Shown: positions 9,789 through 18,666, numbered from the stretch's first letter. The stretch: DNA of 64,000 bases from Imperialibacter roseus (GCF_032999765.1 NZ_CP136051.1:2394417-2458416); one strand, 5' to 3'. Notes: generated by a model from the letters alone, not told the origin. Program-made: numbers and translations.

Positions 9789-11636
9789 ATGGCTAAAACA
9801 TCCGAACACCTAGAAGAGGCCACCATTCGTTTCGCAGGAGACTCCGGTGATGGCATGCAGTTAATAGGCACTCAATTCTCAGAAACGTCAGGAGTTGCTG
9901 GCAATGAGGTCAATACTTTTCCCGACTACCCGTCGGAGATTCGGGCTCCCGAAGGAACGCTTTATGGTGTTAGCGCTTTTCAGGTGCATTTTGGAACACA
10001 CCACATCTACACGCCCGGCGATACCATAGATGTGCTGGTGGCGATGAATGCTGCTTCAGTAAAAGTAAATTTGCCTACTCTCAAAGCAGGAGGGATGATC
10101 ATTGCCAACATTGAAGGGTTTGATGAAAGAAACCTCAAACTGGCTAAGTACACAACCAACCCCCTGGACGACGGAAGCCTGAGTGGGTATGAAGTGCATG
10201 CGATAGATTTCCATAAAGAAATAAAAGCAGCCCTGGGTGAGCTTGACATATCTTCCAAACTCATCGGCAAGACGAAGAACATCTTTGCACTGGGATTAAC
10301 CTACTGGCTTTTCCAGCGCCCGCTTGACGCCACAATCGCCTGGATCAATAAGAAATTCAAGGGAAAAGATGACATCATTCTGGCCAATGTGCATGCGTTG
10401 AGGGCCGGATGGAATTATGCACAAAAGAATCCTGATTTTAAGACGCAATATGTGATCGACCGGTCGGCTTTGTCGCCGGGGAGGTACCGGAACATAACAG
10501 GGAATGAGGCCATTGCCCTGGGCTTAGTGGTAGCGGCAAAAAAGGCTAGTATGCCCTTGTTTCTGGGCTCCTACCCAATCACACCTGCCACCGATATTCT
10601 TCACGCCATTTCCGGCTACAAAAAGTATGGGGTGAAGCATTTGCAGGCCGAGGATGAAATTGCCGGGATATGTAGTGCCATTGGTGCCGCCTATGGGGGC
10701 AGTCTGGCTGTTACCACCACAAGTGGTCCCGGGTTGTCGTTGAAAACCGAAGCAATGGGTTTGGCGGTAATGACAGAACTGCCACTCATCATTGTTGATG
10801 TGCAGCGGGCAGGTCCGTCGACGGGTATGCCCACAAAACCGGAGCAGGGCGATCTGCTGATGGCCATGTTTGGCCGTCATGGTGAGGCCCCCATGCCCAT
10901 ATTAGCTGCCGCCAGCCCCGCCGACTGCTTCGATATCACGCTGGAGGCGGCAAGGATTGCGCTGAAATACATGACCCCGGTGCTTATTTTAAGTGATGGG
11001 TATATCGGGCAGTCTTCGGAACCCTGGAAAGCGCCAACCGTTGAAAGCCTACCTGAAATAAAGGCCTACTTTGCTACTGATCCAACTGACTTCTCGCCTT
11101 ATAAGCGTGATGAAAAAACTTTGCGTCGACAGTGGGCGATTCCCGGTTTTGAGGGAATGGAGCACAGGATTGGCGGGCTGGAAAAAGAAGACATTTCAGG
11201 CAATGTAAGTCAGGACCCGGCTAACCACGAGAAGATGGTGCACCTCCGTCAGGAAAAAGTTGACAGGGTGGCCCAGGATATACCTGAAGCAGTAGTGGAA
11301 GGGGAGCAGGAAGGAGATTTGCTCATGCTTAGCTGGGGAAGTACCTATGGTGCAGCCAAAACGGCTTATGAGCGCATGAGGGCCAGCGGGCACATCCTTT
11401 CGTTTGTTCATTTAAGGTATATGAACCCATTTCCACGCAACCTTGACGATATTCTAAACCGATTTGAGCGGATTGCCCTGCCGGAATTAAACAGCGGACA
11501 ACTTCAGTTTCTTCTTCAGGCCAAATACCTGAAGCGAATTATCGGTATTCATAAAGTGCAGGGGAAACCTTTCAAGTCAAGAGAGCTTGAAGAGAAGCTA
11601 GTCAATTTGCTCACCGAAAAAGAAATTCTTGTATGA
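9789..11636 (+). CDS. korA: 2-oxoacid:ferredoxin oxidoreductase, fused gamma-alpha subunit (probably 2-oxoglutarate)
   Basis: This 615-aa subunit combines an N-terminal gamma domain (IRFAGDSGDGMQLIGTQFSE, residues about 12-31) with an alpha pyrimidine-binding domain starting near residue 235 (YPITPATDILHAISGYKK, then AEDEIAGICSAIGAAYGG). It matches the 2-oxoacid:acceptor alpha type of about 610 aa, in which gamma precedes alpha. With KorB it would oxidatively decarboxylate a 2-oxoacid with CoA, delivering low-potential electrons to ferredoxin or flavodoxin. The 2-oxoglutarate assignment is by family resemblance only. It overlaps korB by 4 bases (ATGA). Confidence 0.88.
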   Translation: MAKTSEHLEEATIRFAGDSGDGMQLIGTQFSETSGVAGNEVNTFPDYPSEIRAPEGTLYGVSAFQVHFGTHHIYTPGDTIDVLVAMNAASVKVNLPTLKAGGMIIANIEGFDERNLKLAKYTTNPLDDGSLSGYEVHAIDFHKEIKAALGELDISSKLIGKTKNIFALGLTYWLFQRPLDATIAWINKKFKGKDDIILANVHALRAGWNYAQKNPDFKTQYVIDRSALSPGRYRNITGNEAIALGLVVAAKKASMPLFLGSYPITPATDILHAISGYKKYGVKHLQAEDEIAGICSAIGAAYGGSLAVTTTSGPGLSLKTEAMGLAVMTELPLIIVDVQRAGPSTGMPTKPEQGDLLMAMFGRHGEAPMPILAAASPADCFDITLEAARIALKYMTPVLILSDGYIGQSSEPWKAPTVESLPEIKAYFATDPTDFSPYKRDEKTLRRQWAIPGFEGMEHRIGGLEKEDISGNVSQDPANHEKMVHLRQEKVDRVAQDIPEAVVEGEQEGDLLMLSWGSTYGAAKTAYERMRASGHILSFVHLRYMNPFPRNLDDILNRFERIALPELNSGQLQFLLQAKYLKRIIGIHKVQGKPFKSRELEEKLVNLLTEKEILV

Positions 11637-12679
11637 AAACGCAATTAAATGATCTGCTCGAAAAGCCACATCAGGGCCAAACAGACTACACAGCCAAAGA
11701 TTTTAAACCAAATGTAGACGTTCGGTGGTGTGCGGGGTGCGGGGCAATTTCCGTCCTTTCTCCATCACAAAGACTGATGCCCGAGCTGGGCATTCCTAAG
11801 GAGAAGATAGCTTATATCTCCGGGATTGGCTGTTCCGGCAGGTTTCCTTACTACATGGACACCTACGGTTTCCATTCTATTCATGGGCGGGCACTTCCGA
11901 TTGCCTCAGGGCTAAAAATTGCCCGCCCGGACCTGAGCGTGTGGGTAGTTATGGGCGATGGAGACAACATGAGTATTGGAGGCAATCACTTCATACATAC
12001 CTGCAGGAGAAATGTGGACCTGAACGTCATGATGTTCAATAACGAGGTGTATAGCCTCACGAAAGGTCAATATTCACCTACTTCTCATCGGGGGCAAATC
12101 ACCAAGTCCTCGCCCCTAGGCGCTTTGGACGATCCATTTAATCCGGCGGCCCTGGCCCTCGGAGCAGGAGCCACCTTTGTAGCAAGGGGCCACGACAAAG
12201 ACCGCACTAAACTTCATGATTTGCTCAAGCGGGCTTATGAGCACAAAGGCGTCTCCTTTGTTGAGATCTACACTAACTGCCGGATTTTCAACGATGGTGC
12301 CTTTGACCTGTATACAAGTGTTGAAACCAGAGATAATTACACCATTGAACTGGAGCATGGAAAACCACTGGTTTTTGGCAAGACCAGGAACAAGGGGATT
12401 ATCCTTGATGGTTATACGCCGAAAGTTGTGAACCTGGACCAGGGCGAATACAGTATTAACGACCTGTTGATTCACAATGAAAAGGACAGCACCCTGGCCT
12501 TTATTTTAGCCAATATGACCTACAGCGAAGAGCTGCCCAGGCCCATGGGAGTTATTCAGGCTGTGCAGCGGGCGTCTTATGAAGAGCGGGTAGTAAATCA
12601 GATTGAACACGAGATCGTTACAAAGGGAGAGGGTGACCTGCAAAGCCTCCTTACCGGAGAATCCAGCTGGCTGGTGTAA
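11633..12679 (+). CDS. korB: 2-oxoacid:ferredoxin oxidoreductase, beta subunit (TPP, one [4Fe-4S])
   Basis: KorB (348 aa) holds thiamine diphosphate and the proximal cluster. Visible elements are RWCAGCGAISV near residue 32 (two cysteines), GIGCSGRFPYYMDTYGFHS (third cysteine), the TPP/Mg motif MGDGDNMSIGGNHF near residue 105 with MMFNNEVYSLTKGQYSP, and YTNCRIFND near residue 213 (fourth cysteine candidate). There is no additional ferredoxin domain, as is normal for this two-subunit class, so an external carrier is needed. It is translationally coupled to korA and ends just before a hairpin terminator shared with the opposing gene. Confidence 0.9.
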   Translation: MKTQLNDLLEKPHQGQTDYTAKDFKPNVDVRWCAGCGAISVLSPSQRLMPELGIPKEKIAYISGIGCSGRFPYYMDTYGFHSIHGRALPIASGLKIARPDLSVWVVMGDGDNMSIGGNHFIHTCRRNVDLNVMMFNNEVYSLTKGQYSPTSHRGQITKSSPLGALDDPFNPAALALGAGATFVARGHDKDRTKLHDLLKRAYEHKGVSFVEIYTNCRIFNDGAFDLYTSVETRDNYTIELEHGKPLVFGKTRNKGIILDGYTPKVVNLDQGEYSINDLLIHNEKDSTLAFILANMTYSEELPRPMGVIQAVQRASYEERVVNQIEHEIVTKGEGDLQSLLTGESSWLV

Positions 12680-12688
12680 CACAGGTAC

Positions 12689-12726
12689 GGGAGTTGGCTA
12701 TTTGGATGAAAGAATACTCAACTCCC
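12689..12726. terminator. Shared hairpin terminator between convergent korB and the nifJ cluster
   Basis: GGGAGTTG at 12689-12696 is perfectly complementary to CAACTCCC at 12719-12726, with a 22-base loop. It is followed on the + strand by TTTACT. It lies between the korB stop and the end of the opposing gene, so it can serve both strands, though the poor T-tract means strength is uncertain. Confidence 0.55.
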
Positions 12727-12793
12727 TTTACTGGTATCTTATTGTTGCGGTAAACATACCCAGGGGGTTGAAACAATTCTGATGGCTTGACTG

Positions 12794-13858
12794 TCAGCAC
12801 ACCTCTTTTGTTGCCAGCCCGTTTCTTTTTCGAACCGGGTATTTCTCAAGCATCTGCAAGCTTGTGGCAACCAGTTCACCCATAGTTTGGGCTTCTAAAA
12901 ACTTATCGTCCTGATAAAGACTGGCCAGTCCTGAGCGAAGGGAGAGAATATTTTCTTCCTTTGACAATTCCTCCTTCCGCATAGCCTCTATCAGGTTGTC
13001 GAGCTGTCGGCCTGCCGCCTGCACCCTGATCTGCAGCCGGGTTCTTTCTTCTTTCTGATACTGAAGCTCCAGTATCGGAGACATTGATTTGAAGCCCAGG
13101 TTGATAATCGGGTTGTTTTCGATAAAGTACTGAGGCATGTAAATCTTGAGGTCACCTTCGTAGCAGTGCTGATCAAAGTCGGTGGCCCGCAACCTGAAAT
13201 AAAGGTCATCGAAGTCAGGGATCACCTCCACAACAAAGTTATCGTTACGCATATCGCCCTGCAGCTGCACCAGGCTGCGCTCGTTGAACTTGACAAACTC
13301 CTTGGCCACACGAAGTGGGTTGTACTCCTGCGAAGGTAAAAAGTGTTTGATAAATGCCCCGCCGGGAATCCCCTGAATGTGCTCCTCAATTACCGTTGTA
13401 CCTTTCACTATGTAGTTGATCTTGTTGGGCGACAACAGGTGCTCCAGCTCCATCCCATATATGCGTGACATGTCGGCCTGCTTCACATAAAAATAATCGA
13501 AGAGGTCGTTGAGCCGGTTGACCACCCGAACCCTGAAAGGGTGTGTGTTGGCGTAAAGGCAATAGTCAATTCTGTCAATAAACAGATGTTCAAAACTTTT
13601 AACATCCCCGGCAACTTTCAGCTGGGCATATATCATTATCAGACTGTCATGAATGAAGGCCCGATCCGACTGGTTATACAGCACGGTTTCCCAGTAAGTG
13701 TCGGTCCCCTTATTGTCAAACAAGGGAACCGAGCTACTGTAGCGAAGCAATTCGTTGTAGGAAATGGGAACCTCCCTTTCACGACCGGTTTCAAGGAGGT
13801 ACTTTCGCAGCGAATCGCTTACCGGATAAGAAGGTTTCTTGAACCGGATTCTTGGCAT
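12794..13858 (-). CDS. Unrecognised protein with protein-kinase-like motifs, last gene of the nifJ cluster
   Basis: I do not recognise this 354-aa soluble protein by name. It has no signal peptide or membrane helix. Several segments resemble the protein-kinase/aminoglycoside-phosphotransferase fold: FDYFYVKQAD with K126 as a candidate beta-3 lysine; TTVIEEHIQGIPGG (154-167) like a hinge; LQGDMRNDNF (199-208) like a catalytic loop with D202 and N205/N207 but Q in place of the usual His; and ATDFDQ (225-230) like the metal-binding DFG/DFD. The C-terminal quarter is charged and helical. It begins 4 bases after the flavodoxin stop, so it is the fourth gene of nifJ, DHOD-like, flavodoxin. The kinase-fold reading is inference; function is unknown. 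Confidence 0.75.
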   Translation of the reverse strand: MPRIRFKKPSYPVSDSLRKYLLETGREREVPISYNELLRYSSSVPLFDNKGTDTYWETVLYNQSDRAFIHDSLIMIYAQLKVAGDVKSFEHLFIDRIDYCLYANTHPFRVRVVNRLNDLFDYFYVKQADMSRIYGMELEHLLSPNKINYIVKGTTVIEEHIQGIPGGAFIKHFLPSQEYNPLRVAKEFVKFNERSLVQLQGDMRNDNFVVEVIPDFDDLYFRLRATDFDQHCYEGDLKIYMPQYFIENNPIINLGFKSMSPILELQYQKEERTRLQIRVQAAGRQLDNLIEAMRKEELSKEENILSLRSGLASLYQDDKFLEAQTMGELVATSLQMLEKYPVRKRNGLATKEVC

Positions 13859-13862
13859 CTTT

Positions 13863-14366
13863 TCAGGTGAATTCCTTCTTTAAATCAGCTACCCATTGCC
13901 TTACTCTTGCGTCAGTGAGGTCACTCTGATTGTCTTCATCGATGGCTAGCCCTAGAAATTTTCCATCGACTACGCCTTTAGATGCTTCGAAATTGTAACC
14001 ATCGGTAGGCCAGGCCCCAACGAATTTGGCGCCTTTGTCTTTGATCCTGTCATGAATAATGCCTAGAGCATCAAGGAACGTGTCGGGGTATCCGTCGGAA
14101 TCGCCAAGGCCCAGGTAAGCTACTTTTTTGCCCTCATAGTTCACCTCTTCAATTTCGTCGATAAACCCATCCCAGTCTTCCTGTAGTCGGCCAATTTCCC
14201 ACGTAGGGCAAGCCAGTATCAGGTAGGGGAAGGGCTCCATATCGTCGGCTGAGGCTGAATTTACATTCACCAACTCAGCGTCGTCTCCAAATAACTCCTG
14301 AATCTTATTCACCACACCTTCGGTGTGTCCTTCTGTAGATCCAAAGAAAATTCCAATCTTAGCCAT
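13863..14366 (-). CDS. fldA: Long-chain flavodoxin
   Basis: This 167-aa FMN protein carries one or two electrons at low potential in place of ferredoxin. The FMN-phosphate loop is FFGSTEGHTEGVV (residues 8-20), where the usual TTGNTE is STEGHTE. The isoalloxazine-binding loops are PTWEIGRLQEDWDGF near residue 55 and YLGLGDSDGYPDTF near residue 89, and the long-chain insertion follows (GAWPTDGYNFEAS). It sits two genes downstream of nifJ in the same direction, which strongly suggests it accepts electrons from pyruvate oxidation, as NifF does from NifJ. There are no cysteine motifs. The symbol fldA is by family. Confidence 0.92.
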   Translation of the reverse strand: MAKIGIFFGSTEGHTEGVVNKIQELFGDDAELVNVNSASADDMEPFPYLILACPTWEIGRLQEDWDGFIDEIEEVNYEGKKVAYLGLGDSDGYPDTFLDALGIIHDRIKDKGAKFVGAWPTDGYNFEASKGVVDGKFLGLAIDEDNQSDLTDARVRQWVADLKKEFT

Positions 14367-14411
14367 GTCTTTTAAATTTAATGGTTGTATTCGTTTTACT
14401 TTTTTGAAATG

Positions 14412-15452
14412 CTAGTCATCTTTTGCTTCATCGTCGGTTTCTTTGGGGTGATACTTCATAAAAACTTCCGATTTCATGAGAATATCCACGTACTGAGCTC
14501 TCTTATAAGCAAAAGGATCATCCAGGTTTTCCTTTGCTAGTTTACCCTGAAAGTCATCGAGAGATTGGTACTTGTGTTTTTTCATCCAGGTTTCGATTTC
14601 GGTCAGCATCTGTGTCACGGTGTGGATGCCCTTTTTGTAGATAGCACTGACTACCTGCACGGCATCTGCCCCTGCGAGCAACATTTTGATGATATCATGT
14701 CCGCTAAGAATGCCCGTATTACAAACGATGCTTCCCTTTATCTTTTTGTGCAATAGCCCGGCATAACGCAGGGCCAGCCTGTTATCACTTTCGCTACTGA
14801 AGTTGTAAGGAAAATGGTGCTCTTCTTTTTCGATATCGATATCAGGTTGAAATAGCCTGTTGAAAAGCACGAAGCCGGCCACATCAAGGGCATCCATGCT
14901 GGCTATCAGTTTCAAAGTGTTGGAATAGAAGGGGCTCAGCTTGACGAATACCGGGAGCCGCACACCGGCCTTCACCAGTTCCAGGGTTTTGATTTGCCTG
15001 GCTTCAATCATTTCGGAGGTGGAGTTGAAGTCAAGGTGGCTGTTATAGAAGTTAAGTTCCAGTGCATCGATACCCGTATCCTCCATTTTCAGGGCAAACT
15101 TTAACCATGAGTCGTTGTTGATACAGTTAAGGCTTCCAATGAGAGGAATAGTAAGGTGCTTTCTGGCCTCCTTCAACTGCCTGAGGTGCTCAGCGGGTCC
15201 AGCGTGATTGGCCGTTGGAAAAATTGTATTGTGCTCCTGGTCCCAGTAGCTGTACGACTCCTGCATTTGTTCCAGTTGGAAGGCTTCCAATTGGATTTGT
15301 TCCTCAAACAACGACTTATATACAATGGCCCCTGCACCTGCTTCTTCGAGTTTAACCAGGTTGTCAACGTCTGTCACCAGGTTGCTGGCTCCAACTACTA
15401 TCGGGTTCTTCAGCGTGAGTCCCTCGTAAAATGTTGAAAGATTAATACTCAT
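14412..15452 (-). CDS. Dihydroorotate-dehydrogenase-like flavoprotein lacking the DHOD active-site motif
   Basis: This 346-aa TIM-barrel protein resembles class 1 dihydroorotate dehydrogenase: TLKNPIVVGASNL at the N terminus, LPVFVKLSPFYSN near residue 177, and an FMN-phosphate site VCNTGILSGHDIIKMLLAGADAVQ near residue 238. However, where true enzymes have an N-x-S-C-P-N motif supplying the catalytic Cys/Ser and substrate asparagines, this protein reads LELNFYNSHLDFN (about residue 134). FMN binding is therefore likely but pyrimidine synthesis is not. It lies between nifJ (10 bases away) and flavodoxin (about 45 bases), so a redox role with those partners is inferred. The substrate is unknown. 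Confidence 0.85.
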   Translation of the reverse strand: MSINLSTFYEGLTLKNPIVVGASNLVTDVDNLVKLEEAGAGAIVYKSLFEEQIQLEAFQLEQMQESYSYWDQEHNTIFPTANHAGPAEHLRQLKEARKHLTIPLIGSLNCINNDSWLKFALKMEDTGIDALELNFYNSHLDFNSTSEMIEARQIKTLELVKAGVRLPVFVKLSPFYSNTLKLIASMDALDVAGFVLFNRLFQPDIDIEKEEHHFPYNFSSESDNRLALRYAGLLHKKIKGSIVCNTGILSGHDIIKMLLAGADAVQVVSAIYKKGIHTVTQMLTEIETWMKKHKYQSLDDFQGKLAKENLDDPFAYKRAQYVDILMKSEVFMKYHPKETDDEAKDD

Positions 15453-15462
15453 GATTGTCGGT

Positions 15463-18400
15463 TTAAAATTCTGATAATTGCTGGATGTCCCTGAACCGCC
15501 GCACGTTGTCTTTCACTGCCAGTTCCTCAAGCCGGACCGATTCTTCCGGATTGGTGAGGTTCAGCGTTTTGTAGCGCATCTCTTCGGCAACGTAGTCCGA
15601 AAATTTGGTGTCTATCTCAACGCCGTCCCAGGTGAAAGGAGACTCTCCTTCTTTTCGTGGATCGGGATTGAACCTGTACATGGGCCAGTAGCCGCATTTT
15701 GAAGCTTTCTCTGATTGCTTTTTAGTCAGCCTCATGTCGTACCCATGGGCGATGCAGGGAGAGTAGGCGATGACTATAGAGGGTCCGTTGTGTTTTTCTG
15801 CCTCCACCATGGCCAGCGCTGCCTTCTCACGATCAACCCCCATGTTAATGGAGGCCACATAGGCATTGCCGTAGGTAGCCATCATCAGTCCGAGGTTTTT
15901 CTTGCTCAGCTTTTTGCCGTCCGAGGCAAATTTGGCTACCGCACCTCTCGGCGTTGACTTGGATGCCTGGCCACCAGTGTTTGAGTATACTTCGGTGTCG
16001 AGCACCAGTATGTTTACGTTTCTGTTGGAAGCCATTACATGGTCGAGCCCACCAAAACCGATGTCGTAGGCCCAACCATCGCCTCCAAAAATCCAGACAC
16101 TTTTGTCAACAAAGTAGTCCTGCAGCTCGATGGTCTTGTTAAGTATGGTGCTTCTCTCCGAGGTTTCCTTTTCAACGGACAGCAGCTTCTTCACCTCATC
16201 AGCATGGTCCTTGGCTTCATTGGTCACCTCATTGAAGAGGGTGAGTGCTTTTTGCAATGCTGCTTTCAGCCCAGGGCTTATTTGAGAGGCCAACAGCTCT
16301 TCGGCATTTGCTTTTAGCTGCCGGCGGTTGGCGTCCACGGCAAGCCTCATGCCCAGGCCAAACTCAGCATTGTCTTCAAAGAGGGAGTTAGCCCAGGCTG
16401 GTCCTTTACCATTCTTATCTTTGGTGTACGGAGTGGTGGGGAAGGTGCCTCCGTAAATGGACGTGCACCCTGTGGCGTTAGCAATGATCATTCGGTCGCC
16501 ATACAACTGGGTAACGAGGTGGATGTAAGGCACCTCACCACAGCCGGAGCAGCTTGGTGGGTATTCCATATAGGGCGCCGCAATATTTGGCTCGGCAACA
16601 AAGGGTAGTTTATCAATCCAAATGGCGGGGTTGCCCGGAACACCCTTGAACTCAAGTTTCTTGGTGCCTGTGGGCATCACTCCATTCAAAGGCATGGCTG
16701 ACACGGGAATGCTATCTCCCTTGAGCCGGAGGATGGGGTCGATAATGTGATCGGCAAACCAACCGGAGCCTTCAGGCACTACTGTGCTGATTTCGGCATG
16801 TTTCTCTTCTTCAGCAGGTATCGGAACTGGCACAACAGCCGCAGCGGATTCGTCGATGGCTCTCCAGTTCATTTCAATTATTTCGGGTCCCTTGCGGGCA
16901 AATTGCTTTTCTACGAACTTTTTGATTAGGTCAATGGCTTCTTTTTCAGGCATCACACCCGACACCTTGAAGAAGGCCGTTTGCATGACAGCGCTTATTT
17001 TCCCTCCTAGCCCGACACTTTTGGCAATCTTTGAGGCATCAATGGCATAAACTTTTATCTTTTTCTCCCTGATGGTATCCTGCATTTCTTTGGTGAAAAG
17101 CCTAAAAATATTTTCTGGCTTCTGGCTGGAGTTGATAAGGAAAGTGCCGCCTTTGGCGATGCCTTCCAGAATGTCATATTTCCCAATGTACTGCGACCTG
17201 TGAAGCGCCACAAAGTCGACCTTGTTGAGCAGGTACTCAGACTGGATCTTTTCCTTACCAAAACGCAAGTGAGAGATTGTCCAGCCGCCCGACTTATTGG
17301 AGTCGTATTGGAAGTAGCCCTGAACGAACATGTCGGTGCTATCGCCTATGATCTTGATGGCATTTTTATTGGCGCTCACAGTGCCGTCGGAGCCATAACC
17401 CCAGAACTTGCAACGAACCACCCCAGGCAACTCAGCATCGATCTCCTCTTTTACCGTGATGGATTTATTAGTTACATCATCGTTGATGCCGATCGTGAAA
17501 TTGTGCCAGCCGTCATTTTTGAGGTGGTCATATACCGCTTTGACCATGGAAGGAGTGAATTCCTTTGATGAAAGGCCATAGCGGCCACCAATAATGCGAA
17601 CGCCCGGCCTTTCATTAGACATGGCTGCCACCACATCGAGGTAAAGTGGTTCACCGACTGATCCGGCCTCTTTGGTGCGATCCAGTACGGCTATTCTCTT
17701 AACAGTTTTGGGTATTTCTTTAACGAAGTCGGCTACTGAGAATGGCCTGAATAACCGCAGTTTCAGCAGCCCTACTTTTTCACCTTTTTTAGTGAGGTAG
17801 TTGATAGTTTCTTCAATCGTTTCACTAGAGGAGCCTATAGAAATTAGTATATTCTCAGCATCAGGAGCACCTATATACTCATAAAGCTTGTATTGCCGTC
17901 CGGTCTTCTTCGCAAACATGTCCATGTACTTCTGCACAATGCCCGGACAAGCATCGTAGTATTTGTTGACTGTTTCTCTTCCCTGGAAGTAAACATCCGG
18001 GTTCTGAGCCCCCACCTTACAAACGGGTGATTCCGGCCTCAGCGCCAGTGCACGAAACTCTTCCACGTACTTCATGTCTACCATGCTCAACAAGTCATCA
18101 TAGTCGATGGGAATAATTTTCTGGATGGAATGCGAGGTGCGGAAGCCGTCAAAGAAGTGAAGGAAGGGTATCTTGGACTCCAGTGTAGAAAGGTGGGCAA
18201 TCGCTGCCAAATCCTGGGCCTCCTGCACGTTTGATGAAGCAAGCATGGCAAACCCTGTTCCCCGCACGGCCATAACATCGGAATGGTCACCAAAAATGGA
18301 CAACGCCTGATAGGCCAAAGAACGGGCAGATACATGAAAAACTACCGGCAGCATTTCGCCAGCCATTTTGAACATGTTGGGCAACATAAGCATAAGCCCT

Positions 18401-18666
18401 TGCGAAGCGGTAAAAGTAGTTGCCATGGCTCCAGCTGAAAGCGCACCATGAATGGCACCCGCAGCTCCACCTTCCGACTGCATCTGCGTAACGTCAACCT
18501 TCTGGCCGAAAAGGTTTTTTCTTCCCTCGGCGCTCCAGCTATCGGCTCTTTCACCCATATCAGAAGAGGGTGTAATTGGGTAAATGGCAGCTACTTCGGA
18601 AAAAGCGTAAGCCACGTTGGCCACTGCCGTATTACCATCGATATTGATATATTTTGATGATTGCAT
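15463..18666 (-). CDS. nifJ: Pyruvate:ferredoxin (flavodoxin) oxidoreductase, NifJ type, without the two-cluster ferredoxin domain
   Basis: This 1067-aa single-chain enzyme oxidises pyruvate with CoA to acetyl-CoA and CO2. Domains in order: alpha domain (AIYPITPSSDMGERADSW near residue 33, SIFGDHSDVMA near 123), transketolase C-terminal-like domain, gamma domain (about 420-620), and the TPP domain (GGDGWAYDIGFGGLDH and TEVYSNTGGQ, about 870-920). Four proximal-cluster cysteines are present: C706 and C709 in PSCSGCGEVPY, one in ATGCTSIYGG and one in YSPCIAHGYDM. Family members of about 1170-1230 aa carry a domain with two further [4Fe-4S] clusters just before that CxxC. Here residues about 640-705 contain no cysteine at all and the protein is about 100 residues short there. 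It heads the four-gene cluster with flavodoxin. Confidence 0.93.
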   Translation of the reverse strand: MQSSKYINIDGNTAVANVAYAFSEVAAIYPITPSSDMGERADSWSAEGRKNLFGQKVDVTQMQSEGGAAGAIHGALSAGAMATTFTASQGLMLMLPNMFKMAGEMLPVVFHVSARSLAYQALSIFGDHSDVMAVRGTGFAMLASSNVQEAQDLAAIAHLSTLESKIPFLHFFDGFRTSHSIQKIIPIDYDDLLSMVDMKYVEEFRALALRPESPVCKVGAQNPDVYFQGRETVNKYYDACPGIVQKYMDMFAKKTGRQYKLYEYIGAPDAENILISIGSSSETIEETINYLTKKGEKVGLLKLRLFRPFSVADFVKEIPKTVKRIAVLDRTKEAGSVGEPLYLDVVAAMSNERPGVRIIGGRYGLSSKEFTPSMVKAVYDHLKNDGWHNFTIGINDDVTNKSITVKEEIDAELPGVVRCKFWGYGSDGTVSANKNAIKIIGDSTDMFVQGYFQYDSNKSGGWTISHLRFGKEKIQSEYLLNKVDFVALHRSQYIGKYDILEGIAKGGTFLINSSQKPENIFRLFTKEMQDTIREKKIKVYAIDASKIAKSVGLGGKISAVMQTAFFKVSGVMPEKEAIDLIKKFVEKQFARKGPEIIEMNWRAIDESAAAVVPVPIPAEEEKHAEISTVVPEGSGWFADHIIDPILRLKGDSIPVSAMPLNGVMPTGTKKLEFKGVPGNPAIWIDKLPFVAEPNIAAPYMEYPPSCSGCGEVPYIHLVTQLYGDRMIIANATGCTSIYGGTFPTTPYTKDKNGKGPAWANSLFEDNAEFGLGMRLAVDANRRQLKANAEELLASQISPGLKAALQKALTLFNEVTNEAKDHADEVKKLLSVEKETSERSTILNKTIELQDYFVDKSVWIFGGDGWAYDIGFGGLDHVMASNRNVNILVLDTEVYSNTGGQASKSTPRGAVAKFASDGKKLSKKNLGLMMATYGNAYVASINMGVDREKAALAMVEAEKHNGPSIVIAYSPCIAHGYDMRLTKKQSEKASKCGYWPMYRFNPDPRKEGESPFTWDGVEIDTKFSDYVAEEMRYKTLNLTNPEESVRLEELAVKDNVRRFRDIQQLSEF

